A stretch of 64,000 nucleotides of DNA, taken from contig NZ_VTZU01000016.1 in assembly GCF_008370685.1 (NCBI RefSeq), forward strand, positions 36,421-100,420, read 5' to 3'. Position 1 is the stretch's first letter, and each line of letters begins with the position of its first letter. The position numbers were made by a program, and so were the translations under genes. Of the stretch, positions 46,295-53,722 are shown one piece after another. Source of the stretch: Aquimarina sp. RZ0. GTDB lineage: Bacteria; Bacteroidota; Bacteroidia; Flavobacteriales; Flavobacteriaceae. The notes under the pieces are model-generated. The model worked only from the letters and a program-made list of their open reading frames with translations, was not told the DNA's origin and did not search any database.

Positions 46295-47449
46295 ATGAAA
46301 AAAGATAGAAAAATACAACTGAAAGGAATTACCTGGAATCATAGTAGAGGATTTACCTCGGTCGTAGCAACCGCTCAACGATTTCATGAACTGAACCCAA
46401 ATGTAGAAATTACCTGGGAAAAACGTTCGTTACAAGCATTTGCTGATGAGCCTATAAATGAATTGGCTAAGAGATATGATCTGCTAATTATAGATCATCC
46501 ATGGGCAGGTTTTGCAGCTAGGACAGAAGTAATCATAGCTTTGGATAAATACATACCTTTAGATTTTATAGATCATTTAGAACAACATACCGTCGGGAAA
46601 TCTCACAAAAGTTATTCTTTTAATGGACACCAATGGGCATTAGCTATAGATGCAGCTACTCCGGTTGCTGCCAGTAGGCAGGATTTATTATATAAATTAA
46701 ATAAAAAACGTCCTGAAACCTGGAATGAACTTATTAAATTATCAGAAAATGGTTTGGTAGCCATTCCCGGTATTCCCCAGGATATATTGATGAGTTTTTA
46801 TATGATTTGCAGTACTCTGGGAGAAGATGTTTGTACTGTAAAAGAGCAGGTAGTTTCAGAAAAAATAGGATTAAAAGCATTAGAGATACTTAGAGATTTA
46901 GGGCAAAATATTGATTATAAATGTTATCGTATGAATCCTATTCAGGTATATGAGGCAATGACAAGTACAGATCAATTTGCATATTCACCTTTTGCCTATG
47001 GGTATTCCAATTATTCTAAAAAAGGCTATGCAAAACATATCTTAAAATTTCACGATGTAGTTAACTTAGAAGAAAAGAAACTTGTCACGACCTTAGGTGG
47101 TACCGGACTGGCAATATCTAGCGAATGTGATTACAAGGACATAGCAGCAAAATACGTACAATATACAGCAAGTCCAGAAGTGCAAAAGACATTATTTTTT
47201 AATAATGGAGGACAACCAGGTCATCGATTAGCGTGGGAAGATACCTATACGAATTTTAATTCTATGGATTATTTTAAAGATACATTGCCTACCCTGGATA
47301 GGGCTTTTTTAAGACCACGTTATCATGGGCATATGTATTTTCAGGATAATTCTGGAGCTCCTGTTCGTGAATATATGATGAACGGGGGCAATGCTAAAAA
47401 TGTATTAAGTGAGTTAAACAGATTATATATAGAGTCCCTAAAACTCTAA
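46295..47449 (+). CDS. Solute-binding-protein family 1 homologue without export signal
   Basis: A 384-residue protein with the fold signatures of ABC extracellular sugar-binding proteins: ERSLQAF-like substrate loop (WEKRSLQAFADEPINELAKRYDLLIIDHPWAGFA), ATPVAASRQDLLYK, RPETWNELIKL and the C-terminal KYVQYTASPEVQKTLFFNNGGQPGHR. It begins MKKDRKIQLKGITWNHSRGF with no hydrophobic signal and no lipobox, and no permease or ATPase gene is nearby. It lies 19 bp after GH2 and 13 bp before a CoA-transferase. It may act in the cytosol as a carrier, sensor or scaffold for a pathway intermediate. Translation could begin elsewhere, but no upstream in-frame signal is evident. Confidence 0.8.
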   Translation: MKKDRKIQLKGITWNHSRGFTSVVATAQRFHELNPNVEITWEKRSLQAFADEPINELAKRYDLLIIDHPWAGFAARTEVIIALDKYIPLDFIDHLEQHTVGKSHKSYSFNGHQWALAIDAATPVAASRQDLLYKLNKKRPETWNELIKLSENGLVAIPGIPQDILMSFYMICSTLGEDVCTVKEQVVSEKIGLKALEILRDLGQNIDYKCYRMNPIQVYEAMTSTDQFAYSPFAYGYSNYSKKGYAKHILKFHDVVNLEEKKLVTTLGGTGLAISSECDYKDIAAKYVQYTASPEVQKTLFFNNGGQPGHRLAWEDTYTNFNSMDYFKDTLPTLDRAFLRPRYHGHMYFQDNSGAPVREYMMNGGNAKNVLSELNRLYIESLKL

Positions 47450-47462
47450 AAAAAACGTAACC

Positions 47463-48608
47463 ATGTTACCATTAGAAGGAATTACAGTAGTAGAGTTTGC
47501 ACAATTTATGGCAGGACCTTCTGCAGGTCTAAAACTTGCTGATTTAGGAGCGCGTGTCATAAAAATCGAACGCCCCAAAGTAGGAGAGTCTGGAAGACAA
47601 ATAGCAATTAAAAATTTGTTTATCGACAATGACAGTTTGGTGTTTCATACTATTAATAGAAATAAAGAATCCTTTGCTGCAAACCTAAAAGACACTGATG
47701 ATTTAGATAAAATCAAGAAGCTACTATGTCAGGTGGATGTAATGACACATAATTTTAGACCTGGAGTCATGGAAAAGATAGGTCTGGATTATAGATCTGT
47801 AAAAAAAATGAATTCTAAAATAATCTATGGCGATATCACCGGGTATGGTAAAAAAGGTCCCTGGGCAAAAAAACCAGGTCAGGATTTATTAATTCAATCA
47901 TTATCTGGTGTTACGTATTTAACAGGAAATAAAGAGGATAACCCTACACCAATGGGTATCGCAGCATCAGATATGTTTACAGGAGGTCATTTAGCACAAG
48001 GAATTTTGGCAGCCTTATACCAACGAACAAAGACTGGCGAAGGAGCTATGATTTCTGTGAGTCTTCTGGAATCTACTTTGGACATGCAATTTGAAGGATT
48101 GACTACTTATTTAAACAATGATAATCAACTGCCAGTCAGAGCATATCAGGGAAACGCGCAACCGTTACTTGCAGCTCCATATGGGATTTATAAAACTTTT
48201 GATAGTAATATTGCAATCTCTATGGTTGATTTACCGGTACTGTTACAGGCTATGGATATAGAAACTCCATCAGAATTTTCAGAACCTGATTCCTGGTTTG
48301 AAAATCGCGATGAAATTATGAAATATCTGGCATTGGTATTCATAAAAAAAACAACAAAACACTGGCTTGCTATATTTGATGAAAAGAATATATGGTCTGC
48401 ACCAATATATGATTACCATACACTACTGAATCATCCAGGTTTCACAGCATTAAAAATGATTCAAGAAGTAAAAACCTTGCACGGAGAAGTAATCAAAACT
48501 ACAAGATGCCCATTTAGAATTGATGGCGAGCGTATTTTTTCTTGTAAATCAGCACCAACTGTAGGAGAAGATAATGAAAAAATCAATGAAGAATTTAATC
48601 TAAATTAA
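47463..48608 (+). CDS. Class III (CaiB/BaiF) CoA-transferase, first paralogue
   Basis: A 381-residue family III CoA-transferase that moves CoA between carboxylic acids. The N-terminal GITVVEFAQFMAGPSAGLKLADLGARVIKIERP is diagnostic, NFRPGVMEKIGLDY and IYGDITGYGKKGPWAKKPGQDLLIQSLSG are conserved, and the catalytic Asp is D170 in GIAASDMFTGG. It is about 50% identical to the next gene over much of the length and is 6 bp from it; such pairs (BbsEF, SmtAB) form heteromeric enzymes. It probably activates an acid made from the GH2 product, with aldehyde dehydrogenase and crotonase as neighbours. Confidence 0.92.
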   Translation: MLPLEGITVVEFAQFMAGPSAGLKLADLGARVIKIERPKVGESGRQIAIKNLFIDNDSLVFHTINRNKESFAANLKDTDDLDKIKKLLCQVDVMTHNFRPGVMEKIGLDYRSVKKMNSKIIYGDITGYGKKGPWAKKPGQDLLIQSLSGVTYLTGNKEDNPTPMGIAASDMFTGGHLAQGILAALYQRTKTGEGAMISVSLLESTLDMQFEGLTTYLNNDNQLPVRAYQGNAQPLLAAPYGIYKTFDSNIAISMVDLPVLLQAMDIETPSEFSEPDSWFENRDEIMKYLALVFIKKTTKHWLAIFDEKNIWSAPIYDYHTLLNHPGFTALKMIQEVKTLHGEVIKTTRCPFRIDGERIFSCKSAPTVGEDNEKINEEFNLN

Positions 48609-48614
48609 ATCAGG

Positions 48615-49766
48615 ATGAATAAACCTTTAGAAGATGTTTTAGTGATTGATTTTAGTCAGTTCTTATCAGGACCTTCTGCCAGTTTGCGATTGGCTGATTT
48701 GGGAGCGCGGGTTGTAAAAATTGAACAACCTGATACAGGTGATATATGTCGTTCTTTATATGTATCTAATATTGTATTGAATGGAGAATCAACCATTTTT
48801 CAAGCCATTAACAGAAATAAAGAAAGTTATCAGGCAGATTTAAAAGATACTGAAGAACAAAAAAAAATATATCAGCTAATAAAAAAAGCAGATGTTGTTA
48901 TTCATAACTTCAGACCAGGAGTTGCAGAAAGATTAGGGATTGACTACAAAACAATTTCTAAATTAAATCCGGAAATTATTTATGGAGATATTACAGGCTA
49001 TGGCAAAACAGGTGTCTGGAAAGATAAACCAGGGCAAGATTTGTTACTACAAGCTATTTCGGGATTGACAGGATTAAGTGGTAATGATGGAGCAGGTCCG
49101 GTACCAATGGGACTAGCTATTGTAGATATGCTGGCAGGAATTCATCTGACTCAGGGAATACTCGCTGGTTTATTTAAAAAAGCAAGACATAAAAAAGGGA
49201 CGCTCATAGAAGTGAGTATGCTGGAATCTATTATAGAATTTCAATTTGAATCCATTACAACGTATTATCGTGATGGAGGAGAGCCTATACAACGCACCAA
49301 GACTAATAATGCTCACGCCTATTTGGGTGCGCCCTATGGAATATATGAAACCAAAGATGGTTTTATAGCACTAGCTATGGGACAAATTCCTGTATTAGGA
49401 GAATTACTTTCTTGTAGCGAATTATTGAATTATACTGAAATCAAGAGTTGGTATAATCAACGCGATGAGATTAAAGAAATTTTATCGAGTCACTTAAAAA
49501 CGAAAATCACAGAATATTGGCTATCCATATTAGAGCCAGCTGATATTTGGTGTTCAGCCGTACTTAATTGGAGAGAGTTGTTTGATAGCGAGGGATTCAA
49601 AGTACTCAATATGATTTGTGAAGTAGTAATGACTGACGGTTTTAAATTAAAGACAACGCGATGCCCAATACAAATCAATGATCAGTATTTAGAATCTGAT
49701 TTGGGAGCCCCTAAATTAGGAGAACACACAAAAAAAATTACAACTGAATTTTTATTAAATGGATGA
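48615..49766 (+). CDS. Class III (CaiB/BaiF) CoA-transferase, second paralogue
   Basis: A 383-residue family III CoA-transferase, paralogous to the preceding gene. DVLVIDFSQFLSGPSASLRLADLGARVVKIEQPD and IIYGDITGYGKTGVWKDKPGQDLLLQAISG are shared, and the catalytic Asp is kept at D171 in GLAIVDMLAG, so neither copy looks inactivated by this residue. Overlapping expression is assured by gaps of 6 bp before and 3 bp after. Acceptor and donor acids cannot be read from sequence; a heterodimer with the first paralogue is the simplest model. Confidence 0.92.
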   Translation: MNKPLEDVLVIDFSQFLSGPSASLRLADLGARVVKIEQPDTGDICRSLYVSNIVLNGESTIFQAINRNKESYQADLKDTEEQKKIYQLIKKADVVIHNFRPGVAERLGIDYKTISKLNPEIIYGDITGYGKTGVWKDKPGQDLLLQAISGLTGLSGNDGAGPVPMGLAIVDMLAGIHLTQGILAGLFKKARHKKGTLIEVSMLESIIEFQFESITTYYRDGGEPIQRTKTNNAHAYLGAPYGIYETKDGFIALAMGQIPVLGELLSCSELLNYTEIKSWYNQRDEIKEILSSHLKTKITEYWLSILEPADIWCSAVLNWRELFDSEGFKVLNMICEVVMTDGFKLKTTRCPIQINDQYLESDLGAPKLGEHTKKITTEFLLNG

Positions 49767-49769
49767 AAG

Positions 49770-50552
49770 ATGCAAGATTTAGATTCACAAATATTAGTAA
49801 GTAAAATAGATACGATTGTAATAATTAGCCTTAATCGACTACCAGTCAATGGTTATTATCTGGATTTCCTAGAACGATTGAGTAGTATAATAACAGAAGC
49901 TAGTCTTGATGATACTATTAAAGTTATTTTAATAAAAAGTACTTCTGAAAAGTTTTTTTGTGCAGGAGCAGATATCAAAATATTTGCGTCAAATACACAA
50001 ATACAAAACAATGAAATGGTAAAGACAGCAAGAAAAGTAAGTGCTGCTATTTGCAACAGTAAAAAAATTGTAGTTGCTGCTATAAAAGGACATGTGTTGG
50101 GTGGCGGATTAGAAATATGTATGGCTTGTGACATCAGGCTCGCCGCCAAAGGAGATTATTTGATAGGACTCCCGGAAGTAAAATTGGGATTGATGCCGGG
50201 TAATGGAGGTACCCCGAGGTTAATAGACCTGATCGGAGCAAGTAGAGCTATGGAGTTGCTTGTCACTGGAAACACTATAACTCCTCAAAAAGCATATGAT
50301 TATGGGCTGTTTAATCAATTGTACGAAGAAATAAGCTTTGAGAATGAGGTGGAAATTTATGTAGATAAAATAGCAAAGGGAGCAGGAAAGGCTATGAGTG
50401 CCATAAAAGAATATGTAGGACGACATAAAGGAATGAGTCTGCAGGAATCTTTAATTTTTGAAACAGAATGTGTGGATATTTTGTATAATACACCAGATGC
50501 AAAAGAAGGATTTAATGCTTTTGTAGAAAAACGTACTCCAGAATTTGAATAA
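49770..50552 (+). CDS. Enoyl-CoA hydratase/isomerase
   Basis: A 260-residue crotonase. FFCAGADIKIF (about 62-72) and HVLGGGLEICMACD (108-121) form the oxyanion hole. E115 and E136 (GLPEVKLGLMPGNGGTPRL) correspond to the two catalytic glutamates of enoyl-CoA hydratase, so hydration of a 2-enoyl-CoA is plausible. It follows the second CoA-transferase by 3 bp. The last base of its stop codon is the first base of a family-1 repeat element. Confidence 0.9.
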   Translation: MQDLDSQILVSKIDTIVIISLNRLPVNGYYLDFLERLSSIITEASLDDTIKVILIKSTSEKFFCAGADIKIFASNTQIQNNEMVKTARKVSAAICNSKKIVVAAIKGHVLGGGLEICMACDIRLAAKGDYLIGLPEVKLGLMPGNGGTPRLIDLIGASRAMELLVTGNTITPQKAYDYGLFNQLYEEISFENEVEIYVDKIAKGAGKAMSAIKEYVGRHKGMSLQESLIFETECVDILYNTPDAKEGFNAFVEKRTPEFE

Positions 50553-50714
50553 TACGATTTACGGGTGAGAATTTCGTAAAAATAATGGCAAGGATTTTTC
50601 GCTAGATTGATGAATCAAATTAAAGAATAGCCATAGCTATTGTTTCATTTTATGAAGAAAATATAGTAGAAAAAGAATGTCATTAGATGCGAAATTTTTA
50701 TTCGTAAATCGTAT
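50552..50714. repeat. Family-1 palindromic element inside the catabolic operon
   Basis: A 163-bp copy with 12-bp perfect terminal inverted repeats (ATACGATTTACG), differing from 14479-14641 at one base by eye. It starts on the crotonase stop codon and ends 22 bp before the aldehyde dehydrogenase ATG, filling the whole gap. The core is at 50627-50640. Both flanks read AATA. Confidence 0.85.
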
Positions 50715-50736
50715 AATAACGTAAAACTTTAACAAA

Positions 50737-52194
50737 ATGGATCAAACTATAAAACACTACCAATGTTATATTAATGGAGAATGGTTAGACACTTCCGGCA
50801 GAGAAGTAATTGAAGTGGAAAATCCGGCAACAAACGAAGTTTTTTCGACGGTGACAGCCTGTACAGTTAGCGACGTACAGTATGCACTGGAAACTTCTGA
50901 ACAAGCACAAAAAAGCTGGGGATTATTACCCGCACAAACCAGAGCCAACTATATTTATGCTATTTGTGACAAGCTAAAATCGGAACGGGAACATTTTGCC
51001 GAATTATTAGTAATGGAACAAGGTAAAACATATGCTGAAGCTCTGGGAGAAGTAACTGATACTATTCGTTATATGTCGTATTCAGCAGAAGCTGCGAGGC
51101 GTATACAGGGAGCAGTATTTCCTTCTGAAAATCCAAATGAACGATTGACAATATATAAAGTTCCATACGGTGTAACAGTTGCTTTGTGTGCTTTTAATTA
51201 TCCGCTGGCTCTAATTGGAAGGAAATTAGGCCCAGCATTAGTGACCGGAAATACTATTATTTTGAAACCTCATGAATTAACACCAATCACAACTGCAGAA
51301 TTTTGCAGACTTGTGCATGATGCAGGTGTTCCCAAAGGGGTCATAAATATGGTGTCTGCAAAAAATGCTCAAGCAGCCTCTCTTTTGGTTGAAAGTCCAA
51401 TAACTAAGCTAATTAGCTTAACAGGAAGTACTAATGCAGGTCGTGCTATGTATCGTGCTGCAGCCGATAATATTACCGGTATGATATTAGAATTGGGAGG
51501 AAAAGCACCATTTATTGTATGTCGGGATGCCGATATTGACAGAGCCGTAGAAGCTGCTGCTATTTCGAGATATGCCAATTGTGGTCAGGTTTGTATCTGT
51601 AATGAAATGGTCATGGTGGATGAGCGTATCGCTGATGAATTTACCGAGAAGTTAATACAACGAGTAAAACAAATTAGGGTAGGAAATCCATTTGATACAA
51701 AAAATCATATGGGACCTAATGTTAGTAAGATTGGATTGGATAGAGTTCGTAAATTAGTCCAGGAGAATATTGCTGAAGGAGCCGAATTGGTACTAGGAGG
51801 AGGAAGGCCAGAAGGGAAAGTTTTTGAAAAAGGAAATTGGTTTGCTCCCACTATTTTAACCAATGTGAAAAATGGAGATGCAACTACAAAACACGAATTA
51901 TTTGCTCCGATATTACCCATTATAAAGGTATCAGGTTTTGAAGAGGCAATGGCTATGAGTAATGCTCGTGAAGAAGGGCTATCGGCATACTTATATACTA
52001 ATGATTATAGAATACATCAAAAAGCAATAGATTCTCTAGAAGTAGGAACAATATTTATAAACAAAGGGATTGTTGGTTATATTCAAGGATATCATTCGGG
52101 TCATAAAACATCTGGTTTGGGTGGTGAAGATGGCATTTATGGAATTGAAGAATACCTTCAAAAGAGAACCATTTATATGGATTATTCTAATTAA
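50737..52194 (+). CDS. NAD(P)-dependent aldehyde dehydrogenase
   Basis: A 485-residue ALDH-superfamily enzyme oxidising an aldehyde to an acid. The general-base glutamate is E252 in LELGGKAPF and the catalytic cysteine C286 in CGQVCIC, 34 residues apart as in the family. FNYPLALIGRKLGPALVTGNT is the cofactor-site Asn/Lys region. The best-fitting groups are succinate-semialdehyde, lactaldehyde and glycolaldehyde dehydrogenases. It is the last gene of the island and its only long gap (184 bp) is filled by a repeat element, so it probably still belongs to the operon. Confidence 0.92.
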   Translation: MDQTIKHYQCYINGEWLDTSGREVIEVENPATNEVFSTVTACTVSDVQYALETSEQAQKSWGLLPAQTRANYIYAICDKLKSEREHFAELLVMEQGKTYAEALGEVTDTIRYMSYSAEAARRIQGAVFPSENPNERLTIYKVPYGVTVALCAFNYPLALIGRKLGPALVTGNTIILKPHELTPITTAEFCRLVHDAGVPKGVINMVSAKNAQAASLLVESPITKLISLTGSTNAGRAMYRAAADNITGMILELGGKAPFIVCRDADIDRAVEAAAISRYANCGQVCICNEMVMVDERIADEFTEKLIQRVKQIRVGNPFDTKNHMGPNVSKIGLDRVRKLVQENIAEGAELVLGGGRPEGKVFEKGNWFAPTILTNVKNGDATTKHELFAPILPIIKVSGFEEAMAMSNAREEGLSAYLYTNDYRIHQKAIDSLEVGTIFINKGIVGYIQGYHSGHKTSGLGGEDGIYGIEEYLQKRTIYMDYSN

Positions 52195-52311
52195 TAACCA
52201 AGTAGTGTTGAATTGGTTTCTATATATTTTGGCAAATAAAAACACAGCCTTGTTGTAAGAAAATAACAGCATATCTCAAATTTTTGAATGTTTTACACCA
52301 TTTCTGTCTTA

Positions 52312-52465
52312 GAACTCATCTTGAGTAATGGTTTTTAACCGAAAAGTTAGGCTTTGGCACTACAATGAAGTAGTTTTTTTAGCATAACCATACGGTTAAA
52401 AAAACCAACAAATTAGCGTGCAAAATGTAAATTTTGTAGGTCAAAGCAATACTCAATATGAGTTC
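52312..52465. repeat. Family-3 palindromic element (termini GAACTCATCTTGA), copy 1
   Basis: A 154-bp element with GAACTCATCTTGAG at the left and its near complement CTCAATATGAGTTC at the right. The core is at 52381-52398 (AGCATAACCATACGGTTA), flanked by GGTTTTTAACC-type hairpin arms. It resembles 58647-58806 along its whole length. It lies after the aldehyde dehydrogenase; 52195-52311 shows nothing else. Confidence 0.8.
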
Positions 52466-52495
52466 ATGAAATTATATCTGTTATTTACGATGTTT

Positions 52496-52586
52496 ACTCG
52501 ATAATCGAGATTTAAATGCTCCGGGGCTTGCCTCGAAATCAAAATGTTTTTTTCAATAAATGCTCGGCTTGCCCCGAGGTAGTTTA
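52496..52586. repeat. Family-2 hairpin module, third copy
   Basis: It starts ACTCGATAATCGAG and ends TAGTTTA, nearly identical to 6686-6780 except for a small deletion in the third hairpin (CTCGGCTTGCCCCGAG). It is directly upstream of the AraC remnant. Confidence 0.75.
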
Positions 52587-52628
52587 TTTTAAAAATTCAC
52601 AGCCTGTAATCTGTCTTTCACAACATTT

Positions 52629-52982
52629 TTGATTTTTGGGACTACTTCTTTCATAATAAATGGAGATGATCGTATACAAAGTATTTTGAATTATATCGCT
52701 GAGAATTTTGATAAAAAAATATCGAATAAAACAATGGCTGATTTAGTTTTCTTAACTGAAATTTCTTTTTGTAAATTTTTCAAACGTAATTTTAATAAAT
52801 CATTTACTAATTATTTAAACGAGTTTCGTATCAGAAAATCCTGTCAGTTATTGCGACAAACAAATAAGAAGTTATTAGATATTGCAGAGGAATGTGGTTA
52901 TGAAAACATGTCTTTTTTTCATCGGCAGTTCAAAAAGTATATCAAGAAAACTCCTTCAGAGTATAGGATAAGTTTTTTATAA
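52629..52982 (+). pseudogene. AraC-family regulator remnant (C-terminal DNA-binding domain only)
   Basis: About 117 residues encode a full AraC double HTH: IQSILNYIAENFDKKISNKTMADLVFLTEISFCKFFKRNFNKSFTNYLNEFRIRKSCQLL and IAEECGYENMSFFHRQFKKYIKKTPSEYR. The N-terminal sensor half of a normal 280-300-residue regulator is absent. No ATG start or plausible leader is present, only a TTG. The 5' side abuts a family-2 module and repeats also lie downstream, so the gene was probably cut during repeat-mediated rearrangement. Expression as a short HTH protein cannot be excluded. Confidence 0.65.
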
Positions 52983-53100
52983 TTCTGGATTTCTATTCTT
53001 AAAACGAAGTCATCTCATCTCATCTCAATTTTAGTTAAACGAGTCATAAAACTCTAATGATATATACTTTTGGTTTTGAGGTTTGTTTTTATAGTACTTC

Positions 53101-53176
53101 TGATTTAAATACGTGTCTCGAAATCGAAATGGCTTTCTTGAGAAATGCTTTGTGGGCTTGCAACGAGGTCGTTTAT
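53101..53176. repeat. Decayed family-2 module
   Basis: GTCTCGAAATCGAAATGGCT, AGAAATGCTTTGTGGGCTTG and CGAGGTCGTTTATC follow the order of the intact modules, with many substitutions. The rest of 52983-53357 shows nothing else beyond short CTCAT repeats near 53013-53027. Confidence 0.5.
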
Positions 53177-53357
53177 CTTTTTTTTGCTGATACTTCAAAA
53201 TAGAAAGAAGCCCTAGATTGAATTTTCTTTTTTGTCAAAACAAGAATTACTAGCTTTTATTTGAGTATTTTCAGCATAGGATTGGGATTAATCTTGATAC
53301 TATTACTAATTTAGATCTTTTAAGGTTACAACTAAAATTGTCAAGATTTTTTCCATT

Positions 53358-53516
53358 GAACTCATCTTGATTTTTCTATTTCATAAAAAATGGCTAAAAT
53401 TCGTCCATATTTCATTACTTTTTTGGTCTGTAGTGCCGCTATAGACTATACAAAGTGCATTATCTGTTCATATTTCACTTCATTTTCGGTTAAAAATGAA
53501 AAGTCAAGATGAGTTC
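53358..53516. repeat. Family-3 palindromic element, variant subtype
   Basis: A 159-bp element with perfect 13-bp terminal inverted repeats GAACTCATCTTGA/TCAAGATGAGTTC. Its interior differs from the 52312 and 58647 copies and includes GTGCCGCTATAGACTATACA. The truncated copy at 10089 and the mini-element at 40383 derive from this subtype. Confidence 0.8.
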
Positions 53517-53695
53517 ATTAAAAAAGAGAAGTTTTAAGATACTTTAAGCAAATTATTTTTCTTGGAAAAGGATGATTACTAATAATTTTAATTTTTTAAT
53601 CAGGATTTGTAGATTACTACAAAAAAGAATACAAATTAGTTGTTAAAACGTTTCGTTGTGTTTGTAATTATGCAATAAAATCTTACCAAAAACCT

Positions 53696-53703
53696 TACAT
53701 TTG
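53696..53703 (+). promoter_or_regulatory. Candidate -7 box (TACATTTG) of ccsBA
   Basis: A full match to TAnnTTTG, 19 bp before the ATG at 53723; no clear TTG at the standard distance. Confidence 0.4.
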
Positions 53704-53722
53704 CCAAGCAAAAAAAAATAGT

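Noticed and set aside
46295..47449. Complete ABC sugar transporter around the solute-binding protein
   Set aside because: No permease or ATPase gene is present on either side; only the binding-protein homologue exists.
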